From: Plotosus lineatus
Lineage: Eukaryota; Chordata; Actinopteri; Siluriformes; Plotosidae
Length of the DNA: 64,000 nt
Direction: 5' to 3'
Assembly: GCA_024760905.1 (NCBI GenBank)
Contig: CM045735.1
Span: forward strand, 7,564,161 to 7,628,160
Below are positions 9,900 through 21,797 of this stretch, one piece after another. Positions within the stretch are counted from its first letter, which is position 1. Each line of letters begins with the position of its first letter. The notes beneath the pieces are model-generated. The model was given only the letters and a program-made list of their open reading frames with translations. It was not told the DNA's origin and ran no database searches. The position numbers and the translations under genes were made by a program.

Positions 9900-10895
9900 G
9901 TCGCCGGTGGCGTAGTGGTTAGGGTGCTGCGCTCATGGTCGGGAGGTTGTGTGTTCAAATCCCAGTTAGACCCCCACTGTGCTAAGACCCTGGGGCAAGG
10001 TTTTAACCACAAGTGTGTGTCTGTTCGCCCAGCAGTGTAAATGGGTACCAGTAAAAATATACTGGGTGTTACGGACAGGAAAATTTAGATGATTGAAATT
10101 GCCCTGTGAAACCAGCAAAGCACAACAGACCGTGACATTTGTCCAATTTAATAATATGACCAAAATAAGACAAAATTCACATTATGTACAACTTAGGCCT
10201 AAACCATATACAAATTACCCAAGGGTCCCATAGTCACCAAGCCCCTGCATCAGGGTAAATTTAATGATGGCGTATGTGCTGGCAGGGAAAGGCTTGCCAT
10301 CCCGCGTGTCGGACGAAACCACTGATGACCATCCTCGCGTGGGCTGTGCGTGGACGTGGATGCTGGACTGTGTCTATGAAATCCCAAACAACGAAACTTA
10401 GGTGAAGCGTGTTCCATGGTTCACCTGAGATGAGTTGATCCATGATCCACCCGAAGAGCCACGAGGAGACTGGAAGAGCCCGGAGGAGACCACAAGAGAC
10501 TGGAGGAGACTGTCGCCAGTCGGCAACAGGTCCTTAATATAGATTCCCCCAACAAGTTGTTTTCTCTCTGGTACAAGCCTGAACAAGCCCATGCATGCCC
10601 AGACAAGCCCCGACATGTCTATGTTGCTCCTCCCCTCCATTGGATTGCGCAACTCCAGTCCTCTTTTGGAAACTTACAGACTCAAACCGCAGAGTCACAC
10701 CATGTGACTCTCTTCCATTATTTTTATATTTACGTTCATACAAATATTTACCTGCCCGTAACACTGGGAGGGTAACCTGCGTTGGACTAGCGTCCCATCC
10801 AGGAGTCGTTTCACGCTAGGGAAACCGGGAATAAGCACCGGCCTGATGAGCCACTATGGCTCAGGTGTAAAAAGCCCAACGGACTTCATCTTTTA
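9900..10895 (+). mobile_element. SINE family C, split by a solo LTR
   Basis: The 5' part (9900-10066) has tRNA-like boxes GGTGGCGTAGTGGTTAGG and GTGTTCAAATCCC. The 3' part (10769-10895) continues GGTAACCTGCGTTGGACTAG. An intact sister copy at 10906-11222 shows the two parts are contiguous when uninterrupted. Confidence 0.9.
10067..10763. mobile_element. Solo LTR inserted in a SINE
   Basis: A 697-bp unit starts TGTTACGGACAGG and ends CCTGCCCGTAACA, an inverted repeat with one mismatch and canonical TG...CA ends. It is flanked by the perfect 5-bp duplication CTGGG (10062-10066 and 10764-10768). TG/CA ends with a 5-bp duplication are the signature of an LTR retrotransposon. No internal region, gag or pol remains, which is the usual result of LTR-LTR recombination. 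Class (Gypsy-like) and orientation are not determined. Confidence 0.88.
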
Positions 10896-10905
10896 GATTC
10901 ACACT

Positions 10906-11222
10906 TGAGTGTGGCCGGTGGCATAGTGGTTAAGGTGCCGCGCTCATGGTCGGGAGGTTGTGTGTTCAAATCCCAGTTAGACCCCCACTGTGCTAAGACC
11001 CTGGGGTAAGGTTTTAACCACAAGTGTGCCTCGGTTCACCTAGCAGTATAAATGGGTACCAGTAAAAATATACTGGGAAGGTTACCTGCGTTGGACTAGC
11101 GTCCCATCCAGGAGGAGATGAACTCCTGGTAGCTTCACACTACAGAAACCGGGAATAAGCACCGGCCTGATCAGCCACTATGGCTCGGGTGTAAAAAGCC
11201 CAACGGACTTTACCTTTTATAT
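10906..11222 (+). mobile_element. SINE family C, intact copy
   Basis: Same family as 9900-10895, uninterrupted. It has A box GTGGCATAGTGGTTAAGG, B box GTGTTCAAATCCC, the CTAAGACCCTGGGGTAAGG body, and the tail GGTGTAAAAAGCCCAACGG. Confidence 0.9.
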
Positions 11223-11224
11223 TC

Positions 11225-11425
11225 ACACTCGGGGAAATTCGGAACAGCCAGTCAGCCTACTGTGCATGTTTTGCATGTTTTTGGAGTGTCTGAGGAACCC
11301 AAAGTTCCCAGCTGAGACCCACACAAGCATGGAGGGAAGATGAAAACTCCATACAGAAATGCCTGCGCACGGGAATCAAACCCAGGACCTTTTCTGCAGT
11401 GAGACAGATGTGCGAACCACAGTAG
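11225..11425 (-). mobile_element. SINE family A fragment
   Basis: Body GGAACAGCCAGTCAGCC and head remnant CAGTGAGACAGATGTGCG. Confidence 0.7.
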
Positions 11426-11767
11426 ATATTTTATTTTTATAAAAGTGAGTAAAAGACTTACTATTACAGTGAACCATGTAGGCGAGCACTGTAAAAGATT
11501 TCCCGTAGTGCATTTCTATTCCTGCATCCAAGATTTAAGTGAATTGCTTTGAACAGTAGGACAGTGAAACTGTTAAAACAGCACTAAAGTTCTTTGAGTA
11601 TATTTTTATGCGCCAAATGAACTCATTAAGTGTCACAGAGCACACATTTCACTTACTGACAAGAACATTAAAGAGAAGAAGCGAGTACAGTAAAATGATT
11701 TCTTCAGTTTCCTCCCACTTCCCAAATTATGGTGGTCAGTCTATTCGGTTCTCCATATTGCTCCTTG

Positions 11768-11792
11768 GTGTGTGTGCATGTGTGTGTGTGTG

Positions 11793-11829
<37 letters not shown>
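11768..11829. repeat. (GT)n microsatellite, interrupted
   Basis: GT units with CATG interruptions, then about 16 pure GT units; a family A SINE tail follows to about 11,965. Confidence 0.95.
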
Positions 11830-11830
<1 letters not shown>

Positions 11831-12418
11831 TGGCAACCTGAAATGAACTGGCCATCTATCCTGGATGTATTCCCTCCCACATTGGGCCCAGTGCTGCTGG
11901 GACAGCCTCCAGATCCACCACAACCCTGACCGGGATAAAGCATAGACTGAAGATTAATGAATAAATGTCCCATTCCAAGACTGTGTTCAGGTAGAATGAG
12001 TCACTTGTTTGGCTTAAATAGGATGATGACAAAACAACCATTCTGAACAAAGCAAAGCATTATTTACAGCATGTGTTTTTTTTTGTTTGTTTTTTTATCT
12101 TCACAGAACCATAACAGGGAAATATGATCTGCTCATACTTGGCTGTTTTATGCTTCCTGTATCTGGATGGCACTGATAAGAATTTAACCAAAAGTCAAAC
12201 GTGTTTTTGTTTACAGAGACAGAAGTCTATTTGCTGTATGGTAAATGAATAATGAATATGTAAATCTGATAATTACATTTAATACAATTAGGTTGTGTTT
12301 CTTGTTTCGGTTATTTTAAGAAAAACATGATTGCTGCTTAAAAAAAAAATTAATTACCTTAGGGGTATTTGTTACTTCAGTCATGGACCATGGACATGCA
12401 TTTTGATGAGGTGGGTTA

Positions 12419-12419
<1 letters not shown>

Positions 12420-12458
<39 letters not shown>
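12420..12458. repeat. (TTA)n microsatellite
   Basis: Thirteen TTA/ATT units. Confidence 0.97.
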
Positions 12459-12459
<1 letters not shown>

Positions 12460-12606
12460 CAGCCATCTCTTTCAGTGACAGTAGAAATTTATATAATTTT
12501 TTTTGCACATAAAAGTTAATGAAAATTTTAGCTTAAAGAAAGTTCATAATTCAACCCACTGGAATCGGTGACTCATTTTATTTATCACTTTAAAATAAAT
12601 TGTGTG

Positions 12607-12608
<2 letters not shown>

Positions 12609-12639
<31 letters not shown>
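12609..12639. repeat. (GT)n microsatellite
   Basis: About 15 GT units. Confidence 0.95.
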
Positions 12640-12641
<2 letters not shown>

Positions 12642-12701
12642 GCTGAAATGCCTTTCTATCATAACCAACAACAACAGTATTAGCAGTTTGTTTTTCTATG
12701 G

Positions 12702-13040
12702 CAGGGGTCTCCAATCTTATCCACAAAGGGGCCGGTGTGGGTGCAGGTTTTCACTTCAACCAAACAGTAGCCACACCTTCTACCTGTTTCCACCAATCAC
12801 TGATCATCATAAAGTAAAGTAAAAAAAAAACTATATTGAACATTACTGTTTCAGTTCTGAAGTGCGGCCATCTTGGTGAGATCACCTTGGTGAGATTTAA
12901 GACTAAAAGCAAGGTGATCTCACCAAGATGGCCGCAGATCAGTGATTGGTGGAAACAGGTGGAAGGTGTGGCGACTGTTTGGTTGGAGTGAAAACCTGCA
13001 CCCAACACTGACCCTTTGTGGATAAGATTGGAGACCCCTG
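12702..13040. mobile_element. hAT-type MITE, copy 2
   Basis: Same family as 7671-8064, with perfect ends CAGGGGTCTCC and GGAGACCCCTG. Flanks TTCTATGG (12,694-12,701) and CTCTGTGG (13,041-13,048) match at 6 of 8 positions, both differences being transitions. The centre is shorter than in copy 1. Confidence 0.9.
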
Positions 13041-13393
13041 CTCTGTGGGATCAGACTAGACATACCAGCCTTGTTTCCCTACACACCTCAATTAGCCTTC
13101 AAATAGCCATGGCACTCTTTACCAGTTCCCTTGTTATCCGTTCTTGGACCACCTGTGTGAAACATATACTACTGCATACCAACAACACTCTGTAAGACCT
13201 GCCATCTTGGATAGACTCAGACATTTAGCATCACAATGTAGCACTTGTTAAAGTCATTTAAATGTTTACTCGCGCTAATTCTTCCTGCTAACAGTAAATA
13301 GACTTTCAGAACTGAGTCATCGCTTTCTTCTAAATACCTACTCACTTCACCTGCCAGTGCCCATAATGTTCTTAATGTTATGGCTGATCAGCT

Positions 13394-13612
13394 CCACCGA
13401 ATGTAGGCAAGTGTCGCAAGTGACGTATGGTGCTTGTGAGACAAAGCGCGGCTTATTCGGACTTCCGATCTTTCAAGTGAGCAGGTGAAGGTTGAGTACT
13501 AAACAAGTAGTCAACGCGCACTTGCTCACTTGAAAGACCGGAAGTCCGAATAAACCGCGTTTTGTCTCACAAGCACCATACGTCACTTGCGACAAGCGCC
13601 TACATTCGGTGG
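13394..13612. mobile_element. Palindromic MITE-like inverted repeat
   Basis: Two arms of about 95 bp, starting CCACCGAATGTAGGC and ending GCCTACATTCGGTGG, are nearly perfect inverted copies around a spacer of about 30 bp. I found no convincing target-site duplication, so the superfamily is open. Confidence 0.8.
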
Positions 13613-13763
13613 ATCGCGTCATATTTGTTTAAATAATCAGAACTCTTATGGCAACAATATAAAATAATCTACTGCACCTAACTACTTAAAGTTATAAAGT
13701 TCAGACAAGCTTATCATTCTCCAGTGATACAGTGAGTTTGTCTCATTCAAGCAACGTGTAAAT

Positions 13764-14034
13764 CAGGGGTGTCAAACTCGTCCCACAATGCGCCATGTGG
13801 CTGCAGGTTTTTGTTTCAACCAAGCAGCAGCACACCGGACTCGCTCATTTAAACAAGTGATCTGAGTCTTCAGGCAGTTGATTGGTCAGTCTCTGTAAAG
13901 AGCACACAGATCGACCAATCAACCGCCTTGACTCAAACCTGTTGTTTAAATGAGCGAGTCAGGTGTGCTGCTGCTTGGTTGAAACAAAAACCTGCAGCCA
14001 CATGGCCCGTTGTGGGACGAGTTTGACATCCCTG
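13764..14034. mobile_element. hAT-type MITE, second family
   Basis: Ends CAGGGGTGTCAAACTCGT and ACGAGTTTGACATCCCTG. The inverted arms extend about 110 bp (GCAGGTTTTTGTTTCAACCA and complement). 8-bp flanks GTGTAAAT (13,756-13,763) and GCGTAAAT (14,035-14,042) match at 7 of 8. Confidence 0.92.
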
Positions 14035-14042
14035 GCGTAAAT

Positions 14043-15078
14043 ATTCCCAAATTTAAAGCTGACGCTCTCTAATTTAAACTCGTAATTGCTGACGCATTTC
14101 GAGTTCAGTATACAAAGCTAACAGATACAAACCAAATTGTCATTGCTCATCTCCTTCAGAACTGCAGCGTATGTGGCCTGTTTCCATGAAAATTTCGAAA
14201 AAATGTTGTGCTAAGTGGTTTATATACACAGCTGTTTGACTTTGGAGTTGAAAACAGAGTAGTTCTCGAGCTGAAAATGCAGCTGGAAAGAAAAGAACAG
14301 ATGCTTCTGAAATGCAAATTGTCGCATCACTAGTGTACTTCTGAATACTGGCCACATCCAATTTTGCATAAAGATTCATAATCCATGACAAAGCCTGACG
14401 ACTTCACAGGAAGCTCAGAGGCTCAGTCACTGCCATGGCAGATAAGCACTTTACCCCACCGTCTGTGTCAGCGCGAAAACATCGTTCAGCTTTAATCTGG
14501 AACTGTTTAAAAAAAAAACGAGGAAACTAAACAACCGGCTGTTATGACAGAAACCACACTCATTCCCTGCTCGTGTTCGTTTAGGGTGGGTTTTTTGATA
14601 GATTTGGTTCCAAGGCTGGCCAGTTCAGATTTTTCCACCGATCCAATTGCAGTGAACGTGCACACTTTCCATGAACTAAATGTGATCTTGTACTGCTGTG
14701 TTCAATATTCAGAAATACTTTTGTCTTTTTACCTCAGTTGTAAAGTGAGATTATTCGCTCTGTCACCACTGGCGATTTCGGTGACGGTATTGTAATCGTC
14801 AGCATTTGTGGGTCAATTTGTTAGTTTTTGTACAAACAGCAGACACCGTACAAAAGCAGAAACTTACGTGGAGAAAGCAAGGGATATAGAAAGTAAAGAA
14901 CAGAGAAACACCTTGCCAAGTACCTTATATATTTGGACATGTTTATTAGGTCAACTGGTTACTTTAAATTGCCCCAAGGTCTAAATGGCTGTTTGTCCCA
15001 GGGAATATGTTCTGCAACCAACTCAATAAAAATATACATTGCAGCAAACAATGAAAGTGGGCCAATGCACTCAGTGGT
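14043..15078. other. Spacer without recognisable gene
   Basis: A minus-strand frame at 14,140-14,391 (83 codons) has a protein-like composition but matches no family I recognise. I do not call it a gene. No RNA gene was found. Confidence 0.4.

Positions 15079-15156
<78 letters not shown>
15079..15156. repeat. (GATA)n microsatellite
   Basis: About 19 GATA units, uninterrupted. Confidence 0.97.
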
Positions 15157-16718
15157 CCCTCTAGTTTGAGTTACAGTAACCTCAAAAAAATAATCTAAAA
15201 ACCTCCCAATGAGCTCAATAAGTTCCTTTAACTTAAAATTTTAACTGAAGGTACAGCAGGGGGTGCTGTATGATTATTTTTTACAGTTTGGTGGCGGTCT
15301 CTTTTTAAGTAGGGTGTGGAACAAGTAATTTTGTAGGTGATCAGTGCATGAGATCATGTTGAAAAAATTTCATTAAGGTCAATAAGGGAAAATAATGTGT
15401 GGGAAAAAATGTTCATCAGACAGCCTCTAGGGGGAGACATTTCATTATAATTATGCAAATATATAATGAAACCTGCAGCCTCAGGCACATTTTCAGTTTA
15501 ATCAATACACTTATCATAATGCATGTGTGCTGGGTGTCAGTATCTTGCACTTTGAGTGACTCTAATTTTTATTCTACAGCAGGTTGTTTTCATACTGGGT
15601 GCACAAAAAAAAAAAAAAAAAAACAATCACTTGAGTTCCTGTCAGCTCCCACCAGTCTGGCCATTCTTATCTGACCTTTATCATTCTATGCTTTTTTTTT
15701 TATTTGTTTGTTTGCTTTTCATATCATTCTCAATTTATAGAAAATACAGTAGTCACTGTAATACTCAAACCAACCTGTCTGGCATTAAAAGCCATGCCAA
15801 GATGTTGAAGTCACATTTATTTTTTCCACTCTGATATTTAATGTGAATAATAACTGACGCTCTTGAGCTGTGTCTGCAGGACTTTGTGTACTGCTCTGAC
15901 TGCTTCCATATAATTGTCTGATTGGATAATTGCATGAATGAATTAAAGAGGCGCAGGTGTTTCTAAATAAAGTGGTTGAGTGCATCTCTCTTCTCTGTCA
16001 AAGACTCCTTTGGTTTTTTATTGTGTCTTTGTTTGTGAGAAAGTGTCAGATTTATGTGTCTCCAGGACCGTAGCGTCATGCCATCTTTTCTCTGCTATGT
16101 TTTTCTCTTTCAGTTCTTAGCGATTGAGGGTGATGGTGCTGCAAGCACACGGTGTAGAGATGAGATACAAAATGGTCGATGAGTCAGATGGAGCACCTAG
16201 ACTGATGTCTAATCAGCAAAAGCAAGAAGGAGTGTGAAAAACACTTTGCTGTGCATCGTGATTGCTTTGTTACACATTAGAGTTCATGTACTTTTTATTA
16301 TAATTATAATTATTATTGTGCTGCCAGGTCTTTTTGGAGATCTGCATGCACAGTAAGAGGCAGACAAGCTGTGAGCCTTTTGGATGTTTCAGGAGGTCAA
16401 ACAAATTTCCTCCAAAGAGCACATTCCTTGAACTGATGCAGGAGTGCTGAAAAGTGTGTGTAGTGTGTATGGATGTCACTCAGTTACCATCAAGCAAACC
16501 CTAGCTTTAAAATCTCCTGCACAGTCTAAAAAATGTATTAAAGTCATTAATTATGCTCTGTAAAAAATGTAAATAATGAATCAGTGAAAAAAAAACCCTG
16601 GGAATCATCGTAAACAAGGTCATCATATGTTTTCTAGAAAATATACATTGACCTGCCATAATAAAATTCTTGTACTATTTTTGACAATAACATGTTGTGA
16701 CATTTATAGCACAACATA
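15157..16718. other. Spacer, apparently single-copy
   Basis: Contains a poly-A tract (15,605-15,623) and no recognisable dispersed repeat. I found no splice-flanked coding exon. Confidence 0.4.
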
Positions 16719-17521
16719 TAGTGGTACCTCACCTCACGAAAGTCCAAACAAACGAAAAATCCAGGTTACGAAACGCATTTTCCTAAAATTTTTGTCTCTG
16801 GATACGAAACAAGTTCACATTATTAAAGCACCATATCAAAAATTCAAACAATGCATGACTTGCTCTCCCATTGACCATCTCCCAACATCCCATCCCGCTG
16901 GCCTCCCATTGGCTATCTCACAACATCCCACCCCACTGGCCTCCCATTGGCTAGGAGGGATGACGCAGCTACCTCCCATTGGCTATTATGGAGCTGTATC
17001 TCCATAATACCCATGATGCTTTTCGTGTAAAGGACAGAGTTATTGTTGTTTTGTGAGTTTTTCGAGTGTTCAAGTTCAGTTCATTTTCTGTAACTGCTTA
17101 ATCCTAATTAGAGTCACGGGGAGGCTGGCGCCCATCCCAGCCAACTTCGGGCGAGGGCAGAGTACACCCTGGACAGCTCGCCAGGCCATCGCAGGGCGGA
17201 AACACGCCAACGGCTTTGCAGCCTACTCTTGTCGAAAGTCAGCAATGGTTCTTTTACATGCATCACACCATAGACAATGAGAGACATGACCGGCCTTTGA
17301 TAACCCAGTTAGCTGCACTGGGCAGGACAGTGACAACCTTGTGGAGAGTGGGACTCGAACCCCCAACCTTTGGATCAGCGATCCAGCGTCCTATACCACT
17401 AGACCACCACTGTTACGTTTTTCGAGTGTGCTCATTGCAGCTTTATTTTTTGACTCAGGCTGTTAACCTTGCATAAACATTTATAAGATTATAACTCTGC
17501 TAAGAAGACATGGTCAATGCG

Positions 17522-17559
<38 letters not shown>

Positions 17560-17841
17560 TGATTCCCGGTGCGAGTGAAAAGAAGAAGTGGGCTCGTGGC
17601 ATGCGGTTGAGTGATATCGCAAAGGAATATGACCAAACACGTCTACCATCAGTACGATATTGAAGCAGAAGGGGGCCTTAAAAGATATACTTTTATCATT
17701 TTTAAAGGGTTTAGGGGGTAGTATTGGGAGCCTTGAAACAAATCATGTGTTTTACATGTAAAATGCGGTTCAACTTGCGAAAAATCCAGGTTACGAAAAC
17801 ACTTCTGGAACGGATTAATTTCGTAAGGTGAGGAACCACTG
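16719..17841. mobile_element. Tigger/pogo-type DNA transposon, copy 1
   Basis: Ends TAGTGGTACCTCACC and GTGAGGAACCACTG are imperfect inverted repeats flanked by TA on each side, as in pogo and Tc1 elements. A degraded transposase HTH segment (minus-strand relative of 24,511-24,894) is visible near 17,580-17,680. A family B SINE (17,070-17,416) and an (AC)n tract (17,527-17,556) lie inside. Confidence 0.85.
17070..17416 (-). mobile_element. SINE family B inside a Tigger element
   Basis: Flanked by the perfect 13-bp target duplication GTTTTTCGAGTGT (17,057-17,069 and 17,417-17,429). The tRNA-like head reads on the minus strand from about 17,412 (GGTCTAGTGGTATAGG; GGGTTCGAGTCCC). This copy lacks the long poly-G tract. 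The nesting shows it is younger than the Tigger copy. Confidence 0.93.
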
Positions 17842-18648
17842 TACTGTAATTTTCACATTTAATTCTTGTGTAGAATACTGCTTTTAACTGATGAATATCG
17901 AAGGCCATCAGGAAGGGTCTGGGCAAAGGGAATGGAGAAACTGAGCTGCCCAAACGTCAGAAGTCCCCCCCCTCCTTGGTGTTGCTGGTGGAGCTCAGGG
18001 GAATTGATGAACTGATTCATTTGGAGCCAGGTCTACTGCAGGAGCTACCGGAAAGAAGTGTTATTCATCAGCCATCCGCCTTAGGGGCTCTACTCCGGAT
18101 TTGTCCTCCAGGTTTACTCCTGAAGCCTTTCCCAGGATCGAGTGAGCCGCAAGGCAGCAGCGGTTTGAAATCAGGGTTTCCTTCCCCAGGTGAGCTGTCT
18201 TCGCTACAGCTAACAGCCCCACCTGCCACAGGCAGTCAGTTTTAAGGTGCTGATGACTCACCTTCGCCCCTTTCTCCTGTCGATGCTGCTAGTTTTGCCA
18301 TGACAAGGCCACGACTTTACAGTCAGTGACTATAAAGAGCCACATGCCTAAGGGGGGGGGGGGGGGGGGGGGGGACTTCGAGCGGCTGTGAGAGCCCACC
18401 CTCAAAGTTAACCCCCCCCCAGCTATGACAGCCTTACGAACCTGAATATACATACTGTATAGAAAAGAAATTCACAGCATAATTCTTTCCTTAATTGCTA
18501 CAAGAGTATAAATGTACTGTTGTAGCAATAGCGTAAATATGCTGTGACTTTCTGAGCAGCCAACACTCCAATTTTTGAATTTTATTCTATAAAAGTGTAC
18601 AGTTTATAACTTTTAACTGTACAGACGCTTGGCTGAATAACAGAAATA
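17842..18648. other. Spacer with a 23-G tract
   Basis: Contains a run of 23 G at 18,352-18,374 and a moderately GC-rich block at 17,960-18,340 with a protein-like frame (17,976-18,245) that I cannot assign. It may be a dispersed repeat. Confidence 0.4.
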
Positions 18649-19119
18649 CACGGATCCCTCACTACTTCGCACTTCAATGCATATGGCTTCAGTGCATCGC
18701 GTTTTTTTTTTTTTTTCCGAATTAAAAAAAATAAGGAAATTAAGGGAAAATAGGGGGGAAAGTTAAGGAAAATGCAGCAAAACAAGGCCAATTATGCAAA
18801 AAAAAAAAAACCTCCCAACAAAACTACTTACATTTTCATGTGAGGTATGCATCTGAATGTGTGCGCACATGCCTCACATTCATGCCATGTATGTGTATTT
18901 TATATTTTATTTACATCTTATGCATTATTTTTGAATGTTTAATTGTTATTATGAAGCATTTATAGTGTTGAATATGTATTTATTGCTATTATATACACAT
19001 AAACATGTATGTATATGTCAGTCAGGGGGGGGTCGATGCTACTTCGCGGAAATCGGAGGTCGCTGGGGGGGGGGGGGGGGTCTCGATCCCCATTAACTGT
19101 GGCAAGCAAGGAATCCCTG
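18649..19119. mobile_element. Pogo-like MITE, copy A
   Basis: Ends CACGGATCCCTCACTACTT and GCAAGGAATCCCTG, flanked by TA. The interior has the family features CATCTTATGCATT and TTGAATATGTATTTATTG, shared with the copies at 21,798, 44,550, 53,402 and 63,246. Confidence 0.85.
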
Positions 19120-19419
19120 TACACCATAAGATTCTGAGTGGCCAATATTGCAGGTTGTTATTATTGTAGTGTCTTGTAAACACTGCTTTAAAAACAGTAA
19201 GGGGTGCTGTGATTCAAGATTCAAGATTCAAAATTCAAGATTTTAATTGCCATTTGTGGTTTTTTTTTTTTACACACATAGGAATTCTTGTGCGGTTGTT
19301 CCAAGAGTCAAGTTACAAAATAAAAGGAAGGCTCAAATCAACAAAAACGCAAACAGCTATAAAATAAATACATAAAAATGAAATATTTAAAAGGGCCTTA
19401 CACAGACTCAGTAAACAAT

Positions 19420-19451
<32 letters not shown>

Positions 19452-19499
19452 GTAAAATTATACTAATAATAATGATGATCATGCAATAAATAAATAAAT
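19120..19499. other. Spacer with (AAT)n tract
   Basis: A short AAT repeat lies at 19,420-19,447. No gene was found. Confidence 0.45.
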
Positions 19500-19685
19500 A
19501 ATCAGTAGATGTGATGGTGTAGTGGTTAAGGTGATGGGTTACTGATCCAAAGATCAGCAATTCAATCCCAGTCACGACTGTTGGGCCCTTGAGCAAGGCC
19601 TTTAACTCACAAAAGCTCAGTTGAATAAAAATGATAATTATAAGTTGCTCTGGATAAGAGCATCTGCCAAATGCTGTAAATGTTC
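19500..19685 (+). mobile_element. SINE family D copy
   Basis: tRNA-like head GATGGTGTAGTGGTTAAGG with B-box region CAATTCAATCCC, linker TTGGGCCCTTGAGCAAGGCC, and tail CTCTGGATAAGAGCATCTGCC, a common fish SINE ending. Confidence 0.88.
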
Positions 19686-21229
19686 TACAGTCTCTAACTG
19701 TTAAATGCGCACACTGGTGGGACATTTTACAATAACATGCTATAGATTTTATTTTATACACAGTAGTGTTTCTATGTTAGTTTTAAGACGAAATGAGGTA
19801 TTTTACTATCGTTATATACATTTATTCTTACAGTAAAATCTGAACTCAAATACTATCGTTAAGTGTAGAATGAGCAACCAGAGCTGGCAGTATTTTACCG
19901 TAAAAACAACAGATTTGTATGTGCAGTGTGTGCGGCGTAATCCTTCCTGATTTCTCATGCAAATTTAAGAACTGGATGGTGAATGCATTGTGTTTGCATT
20001 ATATTTTCGCTTCAAGTTCAGCAGGTTTTGAACAGCTGCCTCTGCAGTGCTGAAAGTGACTTATGAAGCATGTGGAGATGGGTTTTCCTCAGAATGAGGC
20101 TTACAGCACCAGGAGGCTGGATAATATTGAAGAAGCGTCAGTGTGTGTGTGTGTGTGTGTGTGTGTATGAGTGCATCTCCAAGCTAATGCAGGAAAATGA
20201 CCGCTGAAGCACTAATTACTCGGTGAGTTATGGAGGCTGAGAGAGAGCTAGAACAAGAGAGAGAGAGAGATTTAGACAGACAGACAAAATGGATCGTTCA
20301 TGAACAGGGTGGGTAGAGTGCGATTTGTCAGCCAGTGTGCAGCATCATGATGAAACATTACGCTGGAGCTCTTATGTAAACCGCCTCCACAGCCACGCTG
20401 CTTTTATGTAAGCGCAAAGAAGAAGACGGAGAGAGCATGACATCACTACTTCACTCTGCTCCTAGTTCAGTCTCCGCACACTCATACCTGTGCCTTTCAT
20501 TATCCTCCTTCCCCTTTCTACAGCCCCCCCCCCACACACACACACAAACCTATACCCCCCACACAACAAGCTGAAGAGCAATTGACGCAATCTGCAGAAC
20601 TTCTAGATCAATTTTCTTGTGCGCTTTTGTCCTCGCGAATTCACAGCCACGTGCTGTCTCTGTCAGTCCCAGCCAGCATCTTGCAATCCCTTTGTCTGCA
20701 TTTCCATCAGTACATGGTTGCCATGACAACTGGCCCCATTTAAGCTCTCCAAGCATGGACGCTTTGTTTCGCCATTTCAAGATTTTATTCATTTTACTGA
20801 TTTTTTTTTTTTTTTTTTTTTGGACTGCCCAGGTTTGGTTTGGTTTGGTTCATGTGTCAATCATGCCCTTTAGTAGATTAACATGTACATCTGTTGCTCT
20901 TCTTCAAATTTTTTTTTTTTAATGGAGTTGCTCCTAAAACATCTGGAAACATTTACGAGTCTTCCATTGTATATTTGCAAGGAAAATATCATACAAAGAC
21001 AGAAGTCAAGACTCAGAACGCTGTCTTTTTGAAGACTCTGGAACAGATGCTGCTTGAAACGAAGGTACGCTACCTGACAAACAAAATATACACGCACAGA
21101 CGAAGCTTGTGATTCAGCGTGACCTCAAAGATGCCTGTGTCTTGTTTTTTTGCACATACACTAATTTTCATAAAGAAGAGTATGGATGCTCATTTTTGCG
21201 ACTGTAGACAAAATCAGTCAGCTATTAAG
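19686..21229. other. Spacer, possible regulatory DNA
   Basis: A (GT)n tract lies at 20,141-20,166 and a poly-T at 20,801-20,821. The block 20,330-20,780 is less AT-rich than its surroundings and contains an RFX-type X-box (listed separately). No exon could be supported. Confidence 0.35.
20717..20730. promoter_or_regulatory. Candidate RFX X-box
   Basis: GTTGCCATGACAAC fits the palindromic RFX-binding consensus RYYNYYATRRNRAC at every position. One motif without a gene beside it is weak evidence of function. Confidence 0.35.
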
Positions 21230-21720
21230 CCATAACTGTGAGATGGCACCATAATAATGATAAGCGAAGTCGTAATTATGAGTTGGTAAGTCATAATTAT
21301 GATGCAGTAAACTGTAATTATAAACTGGTAAGCAAACAGACAAAAGACTTAATTATCAGATAGTAAGCCATAATAATGAAATACTAATCTGAAATTGAGG
21401 ATGTCATAATTATGAGATAACAAGAATTAATGATGACTTAGTAACTCATAATCAGAGAACAACTCTAAATTATGGGTTACTAAGTCATAATTATGGGATG
21501 CTTAGTTGTAATTATGAGTTAGTACATCATAATAACATGGTAATCTGTATTAATAAGTTAGTAAGTCATAGTTATGAGTTAGTGAGTCATAATTACAAGA
21601 TGCCAAGTTGTAATTATAAGCTACTAAGTCATAGTTATGAGATAAGTATGATTAATTATGACTCAGTAATCGAAATTGTGAGAGTGTTCAGTTTGTAAGT
21701 AATAATTATGACTTATAATC
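21230..21720. repeat. Degenerate tandem repeat of about 20-22 bp
   Basis: Roughly twenty diverged units of the type AGTCATAATTATGAGTTAGT follow one another, with variable spacing and substitutions. The open frame across it (21,498-21,698) is a by-product of the repeat. Confidence 0.8.
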
Positions 21721-21797
21721 AGACTTTTTTCAGTAGCTCGAGAAATTGGTTTCCATAGGAAGGGTACTAGGATCACCGATGTGGGGGGGAGGGTATA

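Noticed and set aside
17976..18245. 89-codon plus frame in a GC-rich block
   Set aside because: No family recognised and no exon borders; possibly an unrecognised repeat.
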